From IMG/VR virus record IMGVR_UViG_3300047459_000157, positions 1 through 64,000 of that record: DNA of 64,000 nt. One strand, written 5' to 3'. The notes under the pieces were generated by a model that worked only from the letters and a program-made list of their open reading frames with translations, did not search any database and was not told the DNA's origin. Position 1 is the first letter of the stretch; every line of letters starts with the position of its first letter. The position numbers and the translations under genes were made by a program. The DNA is from a virus. This document shows, one piece after another, positions 16,309 to 26,415 of this stretch.

Positions 16309-18527
16309 TGGCTTACCAACAAGATTTAATAAAGGTTGTTGAACCTATTAAGATAAATACTATAAAAAGGCTTAATAAGAAAAAAGCTTGGCAATACGGT
16401 TATAATAAAGAACATGATATTGTTGTAATTAGTAAAACAGGTCAAATAGGTGAGATATATGAAATACAAAACTTTCAAATAGCTTTACCACCAGAACCTA
16501 AAAAAGTACATAGGTTTGATAGTGACAAATGGGAGATAACTAATCAACCAAAAGCATTACAAAGAATTAAAACTATATTTGACTGGAGAGAATATCCAGG
16601 TGATTTTAAAAATCAGTATGTAGATTATATAGACGAAGAGTTTAAGCGAAGAGAAGAAGGGTTTTGGTATTACAGCAAAGGTGTACCAATTTATATTACC
16701 GGTACTCATTATATGTATTTACAATGGAGTAAAATTGATGTAGGTAATCCTGATTTTAGAGAAGCTAATAGGTTGTTTTATATATTTTGGGAAGGTTGCA
16801 AAGCAGATAAACGATGCTACGGTATGTGCTATCTTAAAAATAGACGATCTGGTTTTTCGTTTATGGCTTCAGGTGAATTAGTAAACCAAGCTACAATATC
16901 AAGTGATGCTAGGTTTGGTATATTATCAAAAACTGGTCCTGACGCAAAGAAGATGTTTACTGACAAGGTTGTACCAATATCAGTTAACTATCCTTTCTTT
17001 TTTAAACCGATTCAAGATGGTATGGATCGACCTAAAACAGAATTAGCATATAGAGTGCCAGCTAGTAAGTTAACTAGAAGAAAAATTGAAGCTGGTAGTA
17101 ATGATAATGACTTACAAGGACTAGATACAACTATTGACTGGAAAAACACTGGTGATAATAGTTATGATGGTGAAAAGCTTAAACTACTAGCACACGATGA
17201 AAGTGGTAAATGGGAAAGACCAAACAATATATTAAATAACTGGAGGGTCACAAAAACAACACTACGATTAGGTAGTAGAGTTATTGGTAAGTGTATGATG
17301 GGTTCAACATCAAATGCTTTAGATAAAGGCGGTGACAACTTCAAAAAACTTTATAGAGATTCAGATGTCACAAAAAGAAACCGCAATGGACAGACTAGCT
17401 CGGGATTATATAGTTTGTTCATACCTATGGAATGGAACTACGAAGGCTTCATTGATTCTTATGGGTTACCTGTATTCGAAACGCCAGACAAAGAAGTATT
17501 AGATCCTTTTGGTGATTTTATTGATATAGGTATATTAGAACATTGGCAAAACGAAGTTGAAGGTTTAAAACACGATGGAGATGCTTTAAACGAGTTTTAT
17601 AGACAATTTCCAAGAACTGAAGAACATGCTTTCAGAGACGAGACACAAAACAGTATATTTAATTTAGCAAGAATATACGAGCAGATAGATTTTAATGAAG
17701 AAGCTGGTGCTCAAAACAATATAACTAGAGGTAACTTCCAATGGGTTAACGGTATAAAAGATAGCAAAGTTATGTTTTATCCAGATCCAAAAGGTAGGTT
17801 TAAAATAACCTGGACACCACCAGTTCATTTACAAAACAATGTAAAAGAAGATAGAGGTAGAAAATATCCTGGTAATGAACACATGGGTGCTTTTGGTTGT
17901 GATAGTTACGATATATCAGGTACTGTTGACGGTATGGGATCAAAAGGTGCTTTACATGGTTTAACTAAGTTTAGCATGGAAGATGCACCTGCAAATCATT
18001 TCTTTTTAGAATATATAGCAAGACCACAAACTGCTGAGATATTTTTTGAAGATGTATTAATGGCTTGTGTATTTTATGGTATGCCTATACTTGCTGAGAA
18101 CAACAAACCAAGATTATTATATTATTTTAAACGTAGAGGTTATAGAGCATACTCAATGAATAGACCTGATAAAGTTTGGAATAAATTATCAGTAGCAGAG
18201 AAAGAAGTAGGTGGAATACCTAATTCAAGTGAAGACATAAAGCAAGCACATGCAGCTGCTATTGAAATGTATATACAGAAAAATGTTGGTATACAGAGCG
18301 ATGGATCTCACGGTAGCTTATATTTTAATGAAACATTAAATGACTGGGCTAAGTTTGATATAAATAATAGAACAAAACACGATGCTTCTATAAGTACGGG
18401 TTTAGCTATTATGGCTTGTAACAGACATTTATATAGTCCGAGTGCTGGTAAACAAACAACAAAACTAAATATAAAGATAGCTAAATATAAGAATAAAGGA
18501 ACGCTATCAAAATTAATAACAGAATAA
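16308..18527 (+). CDS. Large terminase subunit (ATPase/nuclease)
   Basis: DNA-packaging motor. The 739-residue protein has the terminase layout: an N-terminal adaptor, an ATPase domain with LKNRRSGFSFMASGE in place of a standard Walker A (about residues 176-190), LKLLAHDESGKW as Walker B with the catalytic Asp-Glu, and the motif III-like CMMGSTSNALDKGG. The C-terminal nuclease half includes GAFGCDSYDISGTVDGMGSKGAL. The gene order small terminase, large terminase, portal, scaffold, capsid supports the call. The missing GKT/S makes the phosphate-binding loop unusual. Confidence 0.85.
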   Translation: MAYQQDLIKVVEPIKINTIKRLNKKKAWQYGYNKEHDIVVISKTGQIGEIYEIQNFQIALPPEPKKVHRFDSDKWEITNQPKALQRIKTIFDWREYPGDFKNQYVDYIDEEFKRREEGFWYYSKGVPIYITGTHYMYLQWSKIDVGNPDFREANRLFYIFWEGCKADKRCYGMCYLKNRRSGFSFMASGELVNQATISSDARFGILSKTGPDAKKMFTDKVVPISVNYPFFFKPIQDGMDRPKTELAYRVPASKLTRRKIEAGSNDNDLQGLDTTIDWKNTGDNSYDGEKLKLLAHDESGKWERPNNILNNWRVTKTTLRLGSRVIGKCMMGSTSNALDKGGDNFKKLYRDSDVTKRNRNGQTSSGLYSLFIPMEWNYEGFIDSYGLPVFETPDKEVLDPFGDFIDIGILEHWQNEVEGLKHDGDALNEFYRQFPRTEEHAFRDETQNSIFNLARIYEQIDFNEEAGAQNNITRGNFQWVNGIKDSKVMFYPDPKGRFKITWTPPVHLQNNVKEDRGRKYPGNEHMGAFGCDSYDISGTVDGMGSKGALHGLTKFSMEDAPANHFFLEYIARPQTAEIFFEDVLMACVFYGMPILAENNKPRLLYYFKRRGYRAYSMNRPDKVWNKLSVAEKEVGGIPNSSEDIKQAHAAAIEMYIQKNVGIQSDGSHGSLYFNETLNDWAKFDINNRTKHDASISTGLAIMACNRHLYSPSAGKQTTKLNIKIAKYKNKGTLSKLITE

Positions 18528-18528
18528 T

Positions 18529-20955
18529 ATGGCTGAATCAATAATAAAAGATCATTTTCCTAGTCAAGTAGCTAGCGATATGGAGAAAATGAGTCCAGAA
18601 TATGGACTTAAAGTCGCTAAGGCTATTGAAGACGAGTGGTTTAAAAGAGACGGCGTTACTTATAGGTTTGCTAGCAATCAAGATACTTTTAATAAGTTAA
18701 GGTTATATGCTCGTGGAGAGCAATCTGTACAAAAATATAAAGATGAGTTATCAATTAATGGTGACTTAAGCTATTTAAACTTAGACTGGAAACCAGTACC
18801 TATCATACCTAAATTTGTAGATATAGTAGTCAATGGTATAGCAGAAAGAGTTTATGATATAAAAGCATACTCACAAGATCCTTTTGGTGTTAGTAAAAGA
18901 ACAGCTTATATGGAGGATTTAATGATCGATATGAAGAATAAAGATCTTAACGAGTATACTCAAGCTGCTTTTGGTGTAAATATAATACAAACACCAGAAG
19001 AACAATTACCTGATAGTAAAGAAGAGTTAGAATTACATATGCAGCTTTCTTATAAACAAGCTGTTGAGATAGCAGAAGAACAAGCTATATCTACTATAAT
19101 GAATGGTAATAAATACGAGCTTACTAGAAAAAGATTTTACCGTGATCTAACTGTTTTAGGTATTGGTGCTGTTAAAAATTCATTTACTACATCTGAGGGT
19201 GTTAAAATTGATTATGTTAATCCAGCTAACTTAGTTTATTCATATACAGAAAATCCATACTTTGACGATGTATACTATATTGGTGAAGTAAAAACAATAC
19301 CTGTAAATGAATTAGTAAAACAATTTCCTGATTTAACACAAGGTGAACTAGAAGAAATAGCTGGTCAAAGTTTAAGGAAAACAGGACATTATACTTCATC
19401 AATGCAATTTGATGAGTTAGATAAGAATATGGTTCAGGTTTTATACTTTAACTGGAAAACATATGCTAAAGAAATTTATAAAGTAAAAGAAACAGCTTCA
19501 GGTGCTGCTAAAATTATTGTTAAAGATGAAAGCTTTGATCCTGTAATGGATATAGAGTTAGAACAAAGATTTGGTAAACTAGAAAAACAAATTGAAGTGC
19601 TTTACGAAGGCGCTATGATTTTAGGCACAGATAAGCTAATAAAATGGGAACTAGCTAAGAATATGCTAAGACCTAAGAGTGATTATACAAAAGTTAAAAT
19701 GAACTACAATATAGTTGCTCCAAGAATGTACAAGGGTAAAATTGAATCATTAGTTGGTAGAATTACAGGTTTTGCTGATATGATACAAATAACCCATTTA
19801 AAACTACAACAAGTGTTATCGCGAATGGTACCTGACGGCATATATATGGATGCTGATGGCCTAGCGGAAATAGATTTAGGTAATGGTACTAACTATAATC
19901 CACAGGAAGCTTTGAACATGTTTTTCCAAACAGGTTCGATTATAGGTAGATCTATGACATCGGAAGGTGATATGAACCCAGGAAAAATTCCTATTCAAGA
20001 AATTCAATCTGGGGCAGGTGGTGCAAAACTACAGTCATTAATTCAGACTTATAATTATTATCTTCAAATGATAAGAGATGTCACCGGTTTAAATGAAGCA
20101 AGGGATGCTAGCACGCCAGACGCGAAATCACTAGTTGGTGTACAAAAAATAGCTGCTGCAAATAGTAACACTGCTACGAGACATATATTACAAGCAGGAT
20201 TATTTTTAACAGCTGAAACAGCTGAAGGTGTATCGTTAAGAATATCTGATATTATTGAATACTCACCTACAAAAGAAGCATTTATACAACAAATAGGTTC
20301 TCATAATGTAGCAACGTTAGAAGAAATGGCTAACTTACATTTATATGACTTTGGTATATTTATTGAATTAGAACCAGATGAAGAAGAAAAACAGTTACTA
20401 GAAAACAATATTCAAATGGCTTTAACTCAACAAAGTATAGAGTTAGAAGATGCTGTTGATCTTAGAATGATTAAAAATGTTAAGCTAGCTAATCAATTGT
20501 TAAAGATTAGAAGAAAGAAGAAACAAAAGAAAGATCAAGAGATACAGCAACAAAACATTGAAGCACAAGCTAAAGCAAATGCAGAAGCTCAACAAGTAGC
20601 TGCACAGGCTGAAGTTCAAAAGAATCAAGCTATTGTTCAGTCTCAATTACAGTTAGAAGAAGGTAAGTTTCAACTTGAATCACAAAAAATGATGCAAGAG
20701 GCAAAACTTAAAAAATCACTAATGGCTTATGAGTTTCAACTTAACATGCAGTTAAAAGGTATCGAAGAAGAAAAGGTCGATAAAAAAGAAAAATACAAGG
20801 AAGATCGTAAAGATGAAAGAACTAGAATACAAGCTAGTCAACAATCTGAGCTAATCGACCAAAGAAATAGTGGTAAACCACCTAAAAAGTTTGAGTCTAC
20901 AGGTAATGATAACTTAGGCACAGGCTTTGATCTAGGACAGTTTATCCCTAGATAA
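18529..20955 (+). CDS. Portal protein
   Basis: An 808-residue head-vertex protein. Consistent features are an N-terminal region with acidic/basic helices, the PVPIIPKFVDIVVNGIAERVYD stretch typical of portal stems, a beta-rich central domain (VDYVNPANLVYSY, VYYIGEVKTIP) and a long C-terminal Gln/Glu/Lys coiled coil (residues about 650-770) forming the barrel. Its place between the large terminase and scaffold and its length fit a podovirus portal. Only one base separates it from the terminase stop. Confidence 0.85.
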   Translation: MAESIIKDHFPSQVASDMEKMSPEYGLKVAKAIEDEWFKRDGVTYRFASNQDTFNKLRLYARGEQSVQKYKDELSINGDLSYLNLDWKPVPIIPKFVDIVVNGIAERVYDIKAYSQDPFGVSKRTAYMEDLMIDMKNKDLNEYTQAAFGVNIIQTPEEQLPDSKEELELHMQLSYKQAVEIAEEQAISTIMNGNKYELTRKRFYRDLTVLGIGAVKNSFTTSEGVKIDYVNPANLVYSYTENPYFDDVYYIGEVKTIPVNELVKQFPDLTQGELEEIAGQSLRKTGHYTSSMQFDELDKNMVQVLYFNWKTYAKEIYKVKETASGAAKIIVKDESFDPVMDIELEQRFGKLEKQIEVLYEGAMILGTDKLIKWELAKNMLRPKSDYTKVKMNYNIVAPRMYKGKIESLVGRITGFADMIQITHLKLQQVLSRMVPDGIYMDADGLAEIDLGNGTNYNPQEALNMFFQTGSIIGRSMTSEGDMNPGKIPIQEIQSGAGGAKLQSLIQTYNYYLQMIRDVTGLNEARDASTPDAKSLVGVQKIAAANSNTATRHILQAGLFLTAETAEGVSLRISDIIEYSPTKEAFIQQIGSHNVATLEEMANLHLYDFGIFIELEPDEEEKQLLENNIQMALTQQSIELEDAVDLRMIKNVKLANQLLKIRRKKKQKKDQEIQQQNIEAQAKANAEAQQVAAQAEVQKNQAIVQSQLQLEEGKFQLESQKMMQEAKLKKSLMAYEFQLNMQLKGIEEEKVDKKEKYKEDRKDERTRIQASQQSELIDQRNSGKPPKKFESTGNDNLGTGFDLGQFIPR

Positions 20956-20981
20956 TTTGTTTAATTTTATAATATTATATT

Positions 20982-22208
20982 ATGGCTAATAAAAAAGAAG
21001 AAAAGGTAGTTGAAGAAGTTCAACCAACCAAAACAAAAGCAAAGGAAGTTAAGGAACAAGTAGAATCAGAGGGTGGCAATATGAAAGCACCTGCTAAAAA
21101 GAAAGCTACTAAACCTAAAAAACTTACCTCACAAGAACCTACAATATCAAAAGTAGATTTAAGTGAAAAGAAAGAAGAGCAACCAAAAGATGATGTTGCT
21201 AAAGTTGATTTAAGTAAAAAAGAAGAACCTGTAGAACAAGTTAAAGAAGAGGTTACTCCTGAAGAAACAACAGAGGTAGAAGATACACCCGTTGTTGAGG
21301 AGATAACTGATGAAGAAGTTGTTGAGCAGAAAGTAGAAGAAACAAAAGAAGAAGTTGTTGAAGCTATTGAAGAAGCTAAACAAACAGGAGATCCTTTACC
21401 GGAAAATATTCAAAAAGTTGTAGACTTTATGAGTGAAACTGGTGGAAGTCTTGAAGAATACGTTAGATTAAATCAAGACTATAATAATTACGATGAAAAT
21501 CAATTATTAAGAGAATACTACAAACAAACTAAACCACATCTTACTGATGATGAAATTAGTTTTGTTATGGAAGATCGTTTTTCTTACAACGAAGACGTTG
21601 ATGAAGAAAAAGATGTTCGTAGAAAGAAATTAGCATTGAAAGAGCAAGTTGCTGATGCTAAGAACCATTTGGAAGGTTTAAAATCCAAGTACTATGCGGA
21701 AATTAAAAGCGGAGTTAAGTTAACTTCAGATCAACAAAAAGCTGTAGATTTCTTCAATAGGTATAACAAAGAGCAAGAAGGTGTTCAACAAAGATCGGAT
21801 GTTTTTAATAAGAAAACTAACGAAGTTTTTACTGATCAATTCAAAGGTTTTGAATATAGTATTGGTGAAAAAAGATTTAGGTTCAATGTTAAAGACGTAG
21901 ATAAGGTTAAAAATAACCAAAGCAATATCAATAATTTTGTAAAACCGTTTTTGAATAAAAACAACGAAATGGATAATGCTAAGGCTTATCATAAATCATT
22001 ATTTACTGCTATGAACGCAGATGCGGTAGCAAATCATTTTTACCAACAAGGTAAAGCAGATGCTATGAAAGAAAGTGTTGCCAAGGCGAAAAATGTAAAT
22101 ATGGACCCAAGACAACAGTTTACTGGACAAGTTGAAGCTGGAGGTATGAAGGTAAGAGCGATCACTGGTGATAATGCTAACAAGCTTAGAGTTAAAATTA
22201 AAAAATAA
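20982..22208 (+). CDS. Probable scaffolding protein
   Basis: A 408-residue, highly charged Glu/Lys/Val protein (KVVEEVQPTKTKAKEVK, VEEITDEEVVEQKVEETKEE) with long helical, probably coiled-coil stretches and a C-terminal basic segment (MKVRAITGDNANKLRVKIKK) that could bind capsid. Position between portal and major capsid and the composition are characteristic of capsid assembly scaffolds; sequence similarity is not visible. A 26-bp A/T-rich gap precedes it. Confidence 0.65.
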   Translation: MANKKEEKVVEEVQPTKTKAKEVKEQVESEGGNMKAPAKKKATKPKKLTSQEPTISKVDLSEKKEEQPKDDVAKVDLSKKEEPVEQVKEEVTPEETTEVEDTPVVEEITDEEVVEQKVEETKEEVVEAIEEAKQTGDPLPENIQKVVDFMSETGGSLEEYVRLNQDYNNYDENQLLREYYKQTKPHLTDDEISFVMEDRFSYNEDVDEEKDVRRKKLALKEQVADAKNHLEGLKSKYYAEIKSGVKLTSDQQKAVDFFNRYNKEQEGVQQRSDVFNKKTNEVFTDQFKGFEYSIGEKRFRFNVKDVDKVKNNQSNINNFVKPFLNKNNEMDNAKAYHKSLFTAMNADAVANHFYQQGKADAMKESVAKAKNVNMDPRQQFTGQVEAGGMKVRAITGDNANKLRVKIKK

Positions 22209-22233
22209 GTTTAACAATTAAAAATTAAAAATT

Positions 22234-23730
22234 ATGCCTTTTTCGAGTTCAGGTGCTTACTTAGCACATTTAACTCCGCGTCCTACACAAGATGTATATA
22301 ATGATAACTATTTATCATTTGATAGTGCATCAGGTGGCGGAACATTCGCACAACAATTTTTACCAGAAATCTACGAAAAAGAAGTAGAAAGATACGGAAA
22401 GAGAACAATCTCTGGTTTCTTAAAAATGGTAGGAGCTGAAATGCCAATGGCTTCAGATCAAGTAATTTGGTCGGAGCAAGGAAGACTACACGTTGCATAT
22501 AGCGACGAAGTAACAGGAGAGTCTGCAAACATTAACAATGCTGACGGTAATTCAATTACTATTCCATTAGAAGCTGATGGAACTAGCTTAATCAAAAACC
22601 ACGATACTATCGTAGTTTCTAACTTAGCTGGTACTAAAGTTTTAAAATGTTTAGTAGTTAATAACGGTGGTACTGCTAATATTACAGTTGCTCCTTACAC
22701 ACAAAGAAGATTATCAGGAAATAACGATGCTGGTGCAAACACTGGTGGCGTTAACTTTAGTAATTCTGAAGACGTGAAAATCTTTGTTTACGGTACTGAA
22801 TACATGAAAGGATCTAGCGGTTTAGCTGGTTCTATGGATGCTAAGTTTACTCAGTTTAGCAACAGACCTACTATCATGAGAGACAGATACAGAATCTCTG
22901 GTTCTGACACTGCTCAAATTGGTTGGGTTGAAGTTACAACTGAAAACGGTGCTTCTGGTTATTTATGGTACTTAAAATCTGAGCATGAAGCTAGATTAAG
23001 ATTTGAGGATCAAATGGAAATGGTAATGATCGAAGGTGAGCAAGTAAATATGCCTACTGGACATACATACCAAGGAACTGGCAACTTCGCGGTTGGTGGT
23101 ACTCAAGGATTATTCTCTGCTTTAAATGCAAGAGGATTAGTATGGACTGGAACTGATTTTGATCAGGTAGCTGGTTCTGCTCCTTTCGCTCAAGGTGGTT
23201 TAACTGAGTTTGATACAATTCTACAAGAATTGGACAAGCAAGGTGCTATTGAAGAAAACATGATGTTCTTAAATAGAGCTACGTCTCTAGAAATTGACAA
23301 CATGCTAGCTTCAATTAACTCTGCTTCTGCTGGTGGATCATCTTACGGTGTATTCAACAACGATGAGGATATGGCGCTTAATTTAGGTTTCTCTGGTTTC
23401 AGAAGAGGTTCTTATGACTTCTACAAAACTGACTGGAAATACTTAAATGACTCTGTAACAAGAGGACTAGTAAGTGACGTAGAAGGAGTTATTGTACCTG
23501 CTGGTACTTCAACTGTTTATGATGAAAATCTTGGAAAAAATATATCTAGACCGTTCTTACACGTAAGATATAGAGCTTCTGAAGCTGATGACAGAAAATT
23601 CAAATCTTGGATTACTGGATCAGTTGGTGGTAGCTATACAAGTGACGCTGATGAAATGGTTGTAAACTTCCTTTCAGAAAGATGTTTATGTGTTCAAGCT
23701 GCGAATAACTTCGTATTATTGAAGCAATAA
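22234..23730 (+). CDS. Major capsid protein
   Basis: A 498-residue capsid subunit of probable HK97 fold. The N-terminal arm (AQQFLPEIYEKEVERYGKR), a beta-rich region (NTGGVNFSNSEDVKIFVYG) and domains such as FLNRATSLEIDNMLASINSA and FKSWITGSVGGSYTSDADEM, with C-terminal NFLSERCLCVQAANNFVLLKQ, fit capsid proteins of tailed marine phages. It is the most strongly codon-biased structural gene here and is followed by a strong terminator, consistent with high expression. The leader is A-rich (AAAATTAAAAATT) without Shine-Dalgarno. Confidence 0.85.
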   Translation: MPFSSSGAYLAHLTPRPTQDVYNDNYLSFDSASGGGTFAQQFLPEIYEKEVERYGKRTISGFLKMVGAEMPMASDQVIWSEQGRLHVAYSDEVTGESANINNADGNSITIPLEADGTSLIKNHDTIVVSNLAGTKVLKCLVVNNGGTANITVAPYTQRRLSGNNDAGANTGGVNFSNSEDVKIFVYGTEYMKGSSGLAGSMDAKFTQFSNRPTIMRDRYRISGSDTAQIGWVEVTTENGASGYLWYLKSEHEARLRFEDQMEMVMIEGEQVNMPTGHTYQGTGNFAVGGTQGLFSALNARGLVWTGTDFDQVAGSAPFAQGGLTEFDTILQELDKQGAIEENMMFLNRATSLEIDNMLASINSASAGGSSYGVFNNDEDMALNLGFSGFRRGSYDFYKTDWKYLNDSVTRGLVSDVEGVIVPAGTSTVYDENLGKNISRPFLHVRYRASEADDRKFKSWITGSVGGSYTSDADEMVVNFLSERCLCVQAANNFVLLKQ

Positions 23731-23750
23731 TATCACATTATTAAAAGCAA

Positions 23751-23780
23751 AGGGAGCTTCGGCTCCCTACGCTTTTATTT
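23751..23780 (+). terminator. Strong intrinsic terminator after capsid gene
   Basis: AGGGAGC-TTCG-GCTCCCT forms a perfect 7-bp stem with a UUCG tetraloop, with extra AAGC/GCTT pairing outside, followed by TTTTATTTTTAT. It lies about 20 bp after the capsid stop and would limit read-through into tail genes. Confidence 0.85.
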
Positions 23781-23807
23781 TTATAAACTATTAAATTATA
23801 TTATATC

Positions 23808-24527
23808 ATGGACAAAGTATATTTATTAAAAGGGGCTCAACAGCCACCTGTAGTTACACTACAATCAAAGCATACAAGAAGAAAACCTTTACTTCATTTT
23901 GATAAAGAAAAGGGACATCAACAAGAATTAAGGTATGCAACTAACCAAAAATCACCTTTCGTTGAAGAACAAAAAGGTGTTGCAACATTAGGTCATATTT
24001 CATTTAGATCAGGAAAATTAATTGTTCCTGAAACTAAACCTAACCTGATTAAATTCTTAGAATTACATCCATTAAACGGAACGTTATTCTTTGAGTATAA
24101 ACCTGTTGAAATAGCAACAAATCAAGTCGATGCAATTGAGTTAGAGTTTAACGCTTTAAGTTTAGCTAAGAAATTAGAAATAGACGACTTAGAAGCAATA
24201 ATGAGAGTTGAATTAGGTAGTAAGGTTAGAAAAATGTCAAGCAAGGAAATTAAAAGAGATGCTTTGATGTTTGCAAAAAGAAAACCTTCTGCATTTATTG
24301 AACTAGCTGGAGATGATAACGTTCAACTTAGAAACGTTGGTATTAAAGCAGTTGAAGCTGATATTATCAAATTATCTAATGACAACAGAAAATTCACATG
24401 GGCAAGTAACGGTAGAAAACTATTTACAGTACCATTTGAAGAACATCCATATTCAGCGTTAGCCGCTTGGCTAAAAACTGATGAAGGACTAGAGGTTCTT
24501 AAAACATTAGAAAAAAGATTAAAATAA
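23808..24527 (+). CDS. Hypothetical virion protein (239 aa)
   Basis: A soluble alpha/beta protein without a recognised domain; distinctive stretches are LLKGAQQPPVVTLQSKHTRR, FRSGKLIVPETKPNLIKFLE and LELHPLNGTLFFEYKPVE. It follows the capsid terminator and precedes connector genes, so a capsid-decoration or head-completion role is plausible. No catalytic motif is evident. Confidence 0.55.
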   Translation: MDKVYLLKGAQQPPVVTLQSKHTRRKPLLHFDKEKGHQQELRYATNQKSPFVEEQKGVATLGHISFRSGKLIVPETKPNLIKFLELHPLNGTLFFEYKPVEIATNQVDAIELEFNALSLAKKLEIDDLEAIMRVELGSKVRKMSSKEIKRDALMFAKRKPSAFIELAGDDNVQLRNVGIKAVEADIIKLSNDNRKFTWASNGRKLFTVPFEEHPYSALAAWLKTDEGLEVLKTLEKRLK

Positions 24528-24535
24528 TAATCATT

Positions 24536-24574
24536 TATAGAGGTGGTCATCTCTATAGGTGACCACTTACTATA
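24536..24574 (+). promoter_or_regulatory. Overlapping alternative hairpins before connector gene
   Basis: TATAGAG (24536-24542) pairs with CTCTATA (24551-24557); the loop GTGGTCA (24543-24549) can pair with TGACCAC (24560-24566). The longer alternative is a stem pairing 24536-24548 with 24561-24574, one bulged A. The two folds are mutually exclusive. The ATG follows 11 bp later. It may act as an RNA switch, terminator or processing site. Confidence 0.45.
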
Positions 24575-24585
24575 AAAAAGAAATT

Positions 24586-25299
24586 ATGGCAGTAAATATA
24601 AACACAGTTTATCAAAGAGTATTAGCAATTGCTAACAAAGAGCAAAGAGGATATATTACGCCTCAGGAGTTTAATCTATTTGCCAACCAAGCTCAGATGG
24701 ATATATTTGAGCAATATTTTTATGATCTAAATCAGTTTGGTAGAATATCAGGTAATGATACTACTTATGCTGATATGATAGATTTAATAAATGAAAAAGT
24801 AGATATATTTGAAAGATTCAGAGCAGCATTAACAGATCTTTCAGCTGCAGGTATTGGTACTTGGCCAGCATACTACAGAATGGGTGAGGTATATTATAAA
24901 TACAAAGGTGATTATATTGAAATAGAAAAAATAAATCAAAATCAAATTCACCATATACAAAACGCTCCATTAATAGCACCAACCGTAACACGACCGTGTT
25001 ATGTACAATTAACAGAACAAACTTTTCAAACCTTTCCAACTATAACTGTAGAAACAGATATATTTTTTAATTATATAGCTAGACCAAGAGCTGTCAACTG
25101 GGGTTATGTTATAAACACAGCTAATGGATCTGCATTGTACAACGCTAACACTTCTGCAAATTTTGAACTACATGCGTCAGAAGAAACTGAGTTAGTTATA
25201 AAGATATTAGAACTAGCTGGTATACAAATCAAGCAAACTGATCTATATCAAATAGCTGCTCAAGAAGAAGCACAAAACACACAACAAGAAAAACAATAA
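24586..25299 (+). CDS. Probable head-tail connector/neck protein (237 aa)
   Basis: Starts at the ATG giving MAVNINTVYQRVLAIANKEQRGYIT; an upstream GTG lies in the hairpin and is less likely. The helical N-terminus (PQEFNLFANQAQMDIFEQYFYD) and beta segments (TVETDIFFNYIARPRAVNW) resemble connector/adaptor subunits found between capsid and tail genes. There is no catalytic motif. The position after head genes and before the tail nozzle supports a connector assignment, though the family is not identified. Confidence 0.55.
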   Translation: MAVNINTVYQRVLAIANKEQRGYITPQEFNLFANQAQMDIFEQYFYDLNQFGRISGNDTTYADMIDLINEKVDIFERFRAALTDLSAAGIGTWPAYYRMGEVYYKYKGDYIEIEKINQNQIHHIQNAPLIAPTVTRPCYVQLTEQTFQTFPTITVETDIFFNYIARPRAVNWGYVINTANGSALYNANTSANFELHASEETELVIKILELAGIQIKQTDLYQIAAQEEAQNTQQEKQ

Positions 25300-25302
25300 G
25301 AT

Positions 25303-26415
25303 ATGCCACTATTAACAGGAACTAATGAACAATATTATGCTAACCAGCAGACATTTGAAAACGCTAATGGTAGTATAACTGGATCTAGTAATGAGTTTAG
25401 ATTAACCTTTGATCCTTTACCAGCTACTGAGGCTGACTTTCAAATATTTATAGATGGTGTAGAACAAAACACTAACACTTATGTTTATACTGCTACTGGT
25501 AGTAACTCAGGTCGTATAGTGTTTGATACAGCACCAGCTAATGGTGTTATAATAATAGTTAGACAAACAACGTTTAGCGAAGACTTAGGTAACTATCAAT
25601 ATATAACATTACAAGATGCTGTAAATAACTTTTTGTTTTCTTACGTTGGTGAAGATAAAATAATAGGTAAGGTAAAGAGAGCTGATGTATTATTTCATGC
25701 TCAAAGATGTTTACAGGAACTTAGCTATGATACATTAAAGTCAGAAAAATCACAAGAGATAGAAGTACCACCAAGTTTAAAAATGGCTCTGCCTCACGAC
25801 TATGTTAACTATGTTAAAGTATGTTATATAGATAATAATGGTATTGAAAGAGTTTTACAACCTGCAAGAAAAACTAGCAACCCTAGATCCATACTACAAG
25901 ACGGTAGTTTTAATTATTTATTTAATGAAGATGGTTCTATAATGGAAGCAGGTGATTCTGTTGAGTGGGCTAGGTATCAAGCCAACAGTGGTCAAGCTAA
26001 TAGTGATCTTGACATGAGATATGATATTAATGACTTTGATACAGCTGAAGGTAAAAGATATGGTTTAGAACCTGAAAACGCTCAGGTAAATGGTGTATAC
26101 TATATAGATGGTGTTAGAGGTTATATACACTTTAGTAATACAATGAATCAAAAAACAGTAGTACTAAAATATATAAGCGATGGTGTTGGTACTGAAGAAG
26201 AAAAAATAATACACAAGTTTGCTGAAGAAGCATTATATAAATGGGTAGCACACGCTATATTATCTGTAAAACAAGCTGTACCTGAATATGTTATTCAAAG
26301 ATTTAAGAAAGAAAGATTTGCAGCTATAAGACAGGCTAAATTAAGATTATCTAATTTTAAATCTGAAGAGTTAGCTCAAGTAATGAGAGGTAAATCGAAA
26401 TTTATAAAACACTAA
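25303..26415 (+). CDS. Probable adaptor/tail structural protein
   Basis: A 370-residue protein in two parts. Residues 1-100 look like a fibre-type beta domain (NEFRLTFDPLPATEADFQIF; IDGVEQNTNTYVYTATG; IVRQTTFSEDLGNYQY). The remainder is a helical/beta domain (DVLFHAQRCLQELSYDTLKS, VNYVKVCYIDNNGIERVLQP, GVYYIDGVRGYIHFS) resembling tail-tube or adaptor proteins of podoviruses. It is separated from the nozzle protein by three bases. The function is inferred from location and architecture. Confidence 0.55.
   Translation: MPLLTGTNEQYYANQQTFENANGSITGSSNEFRLTFDPLPATEADFQIFIDGVEQNTNTYVYTATGSNSGRIVFDTAPANGVIIIVRQTTFSEDLGNYQYITLQDAVNNFLFSYVGEDKIIGKVKRADVLFHAQRCLQELSYDTLKSEKSQEIEVPPSLKMALPHDYVNYVKVCYIDNNGIERVLQPARKTSNPRSILQDGSFNYLFNEDGSIMEAGDSVEWARYQANSGQANSDLDMRYDINDFDTAEGKRYGLEPENAQVNGVYYIDGVRGYIHFSNTMNQKTVVLKYISDGVGTEEEKIIHKFAEEALYKWVAHAILSVKQAVPEYVIQRFKKERFAAIRQAKLRLSNFKSEELAQVMRGKSKFIKH

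Noticed and set aside
24536-24566. Full H-type pseudoknot with two 7-bp stems
   Set aside because: Loops of 0-2 bases are too short to cross 7-bp stems; alternative hairpins are more reasonable.
24559-24585. GTG start for the connector gene at 24559
   Set aside because: Lies inside the hairpin; the ATG at 24586 has the usual A-rich leader.
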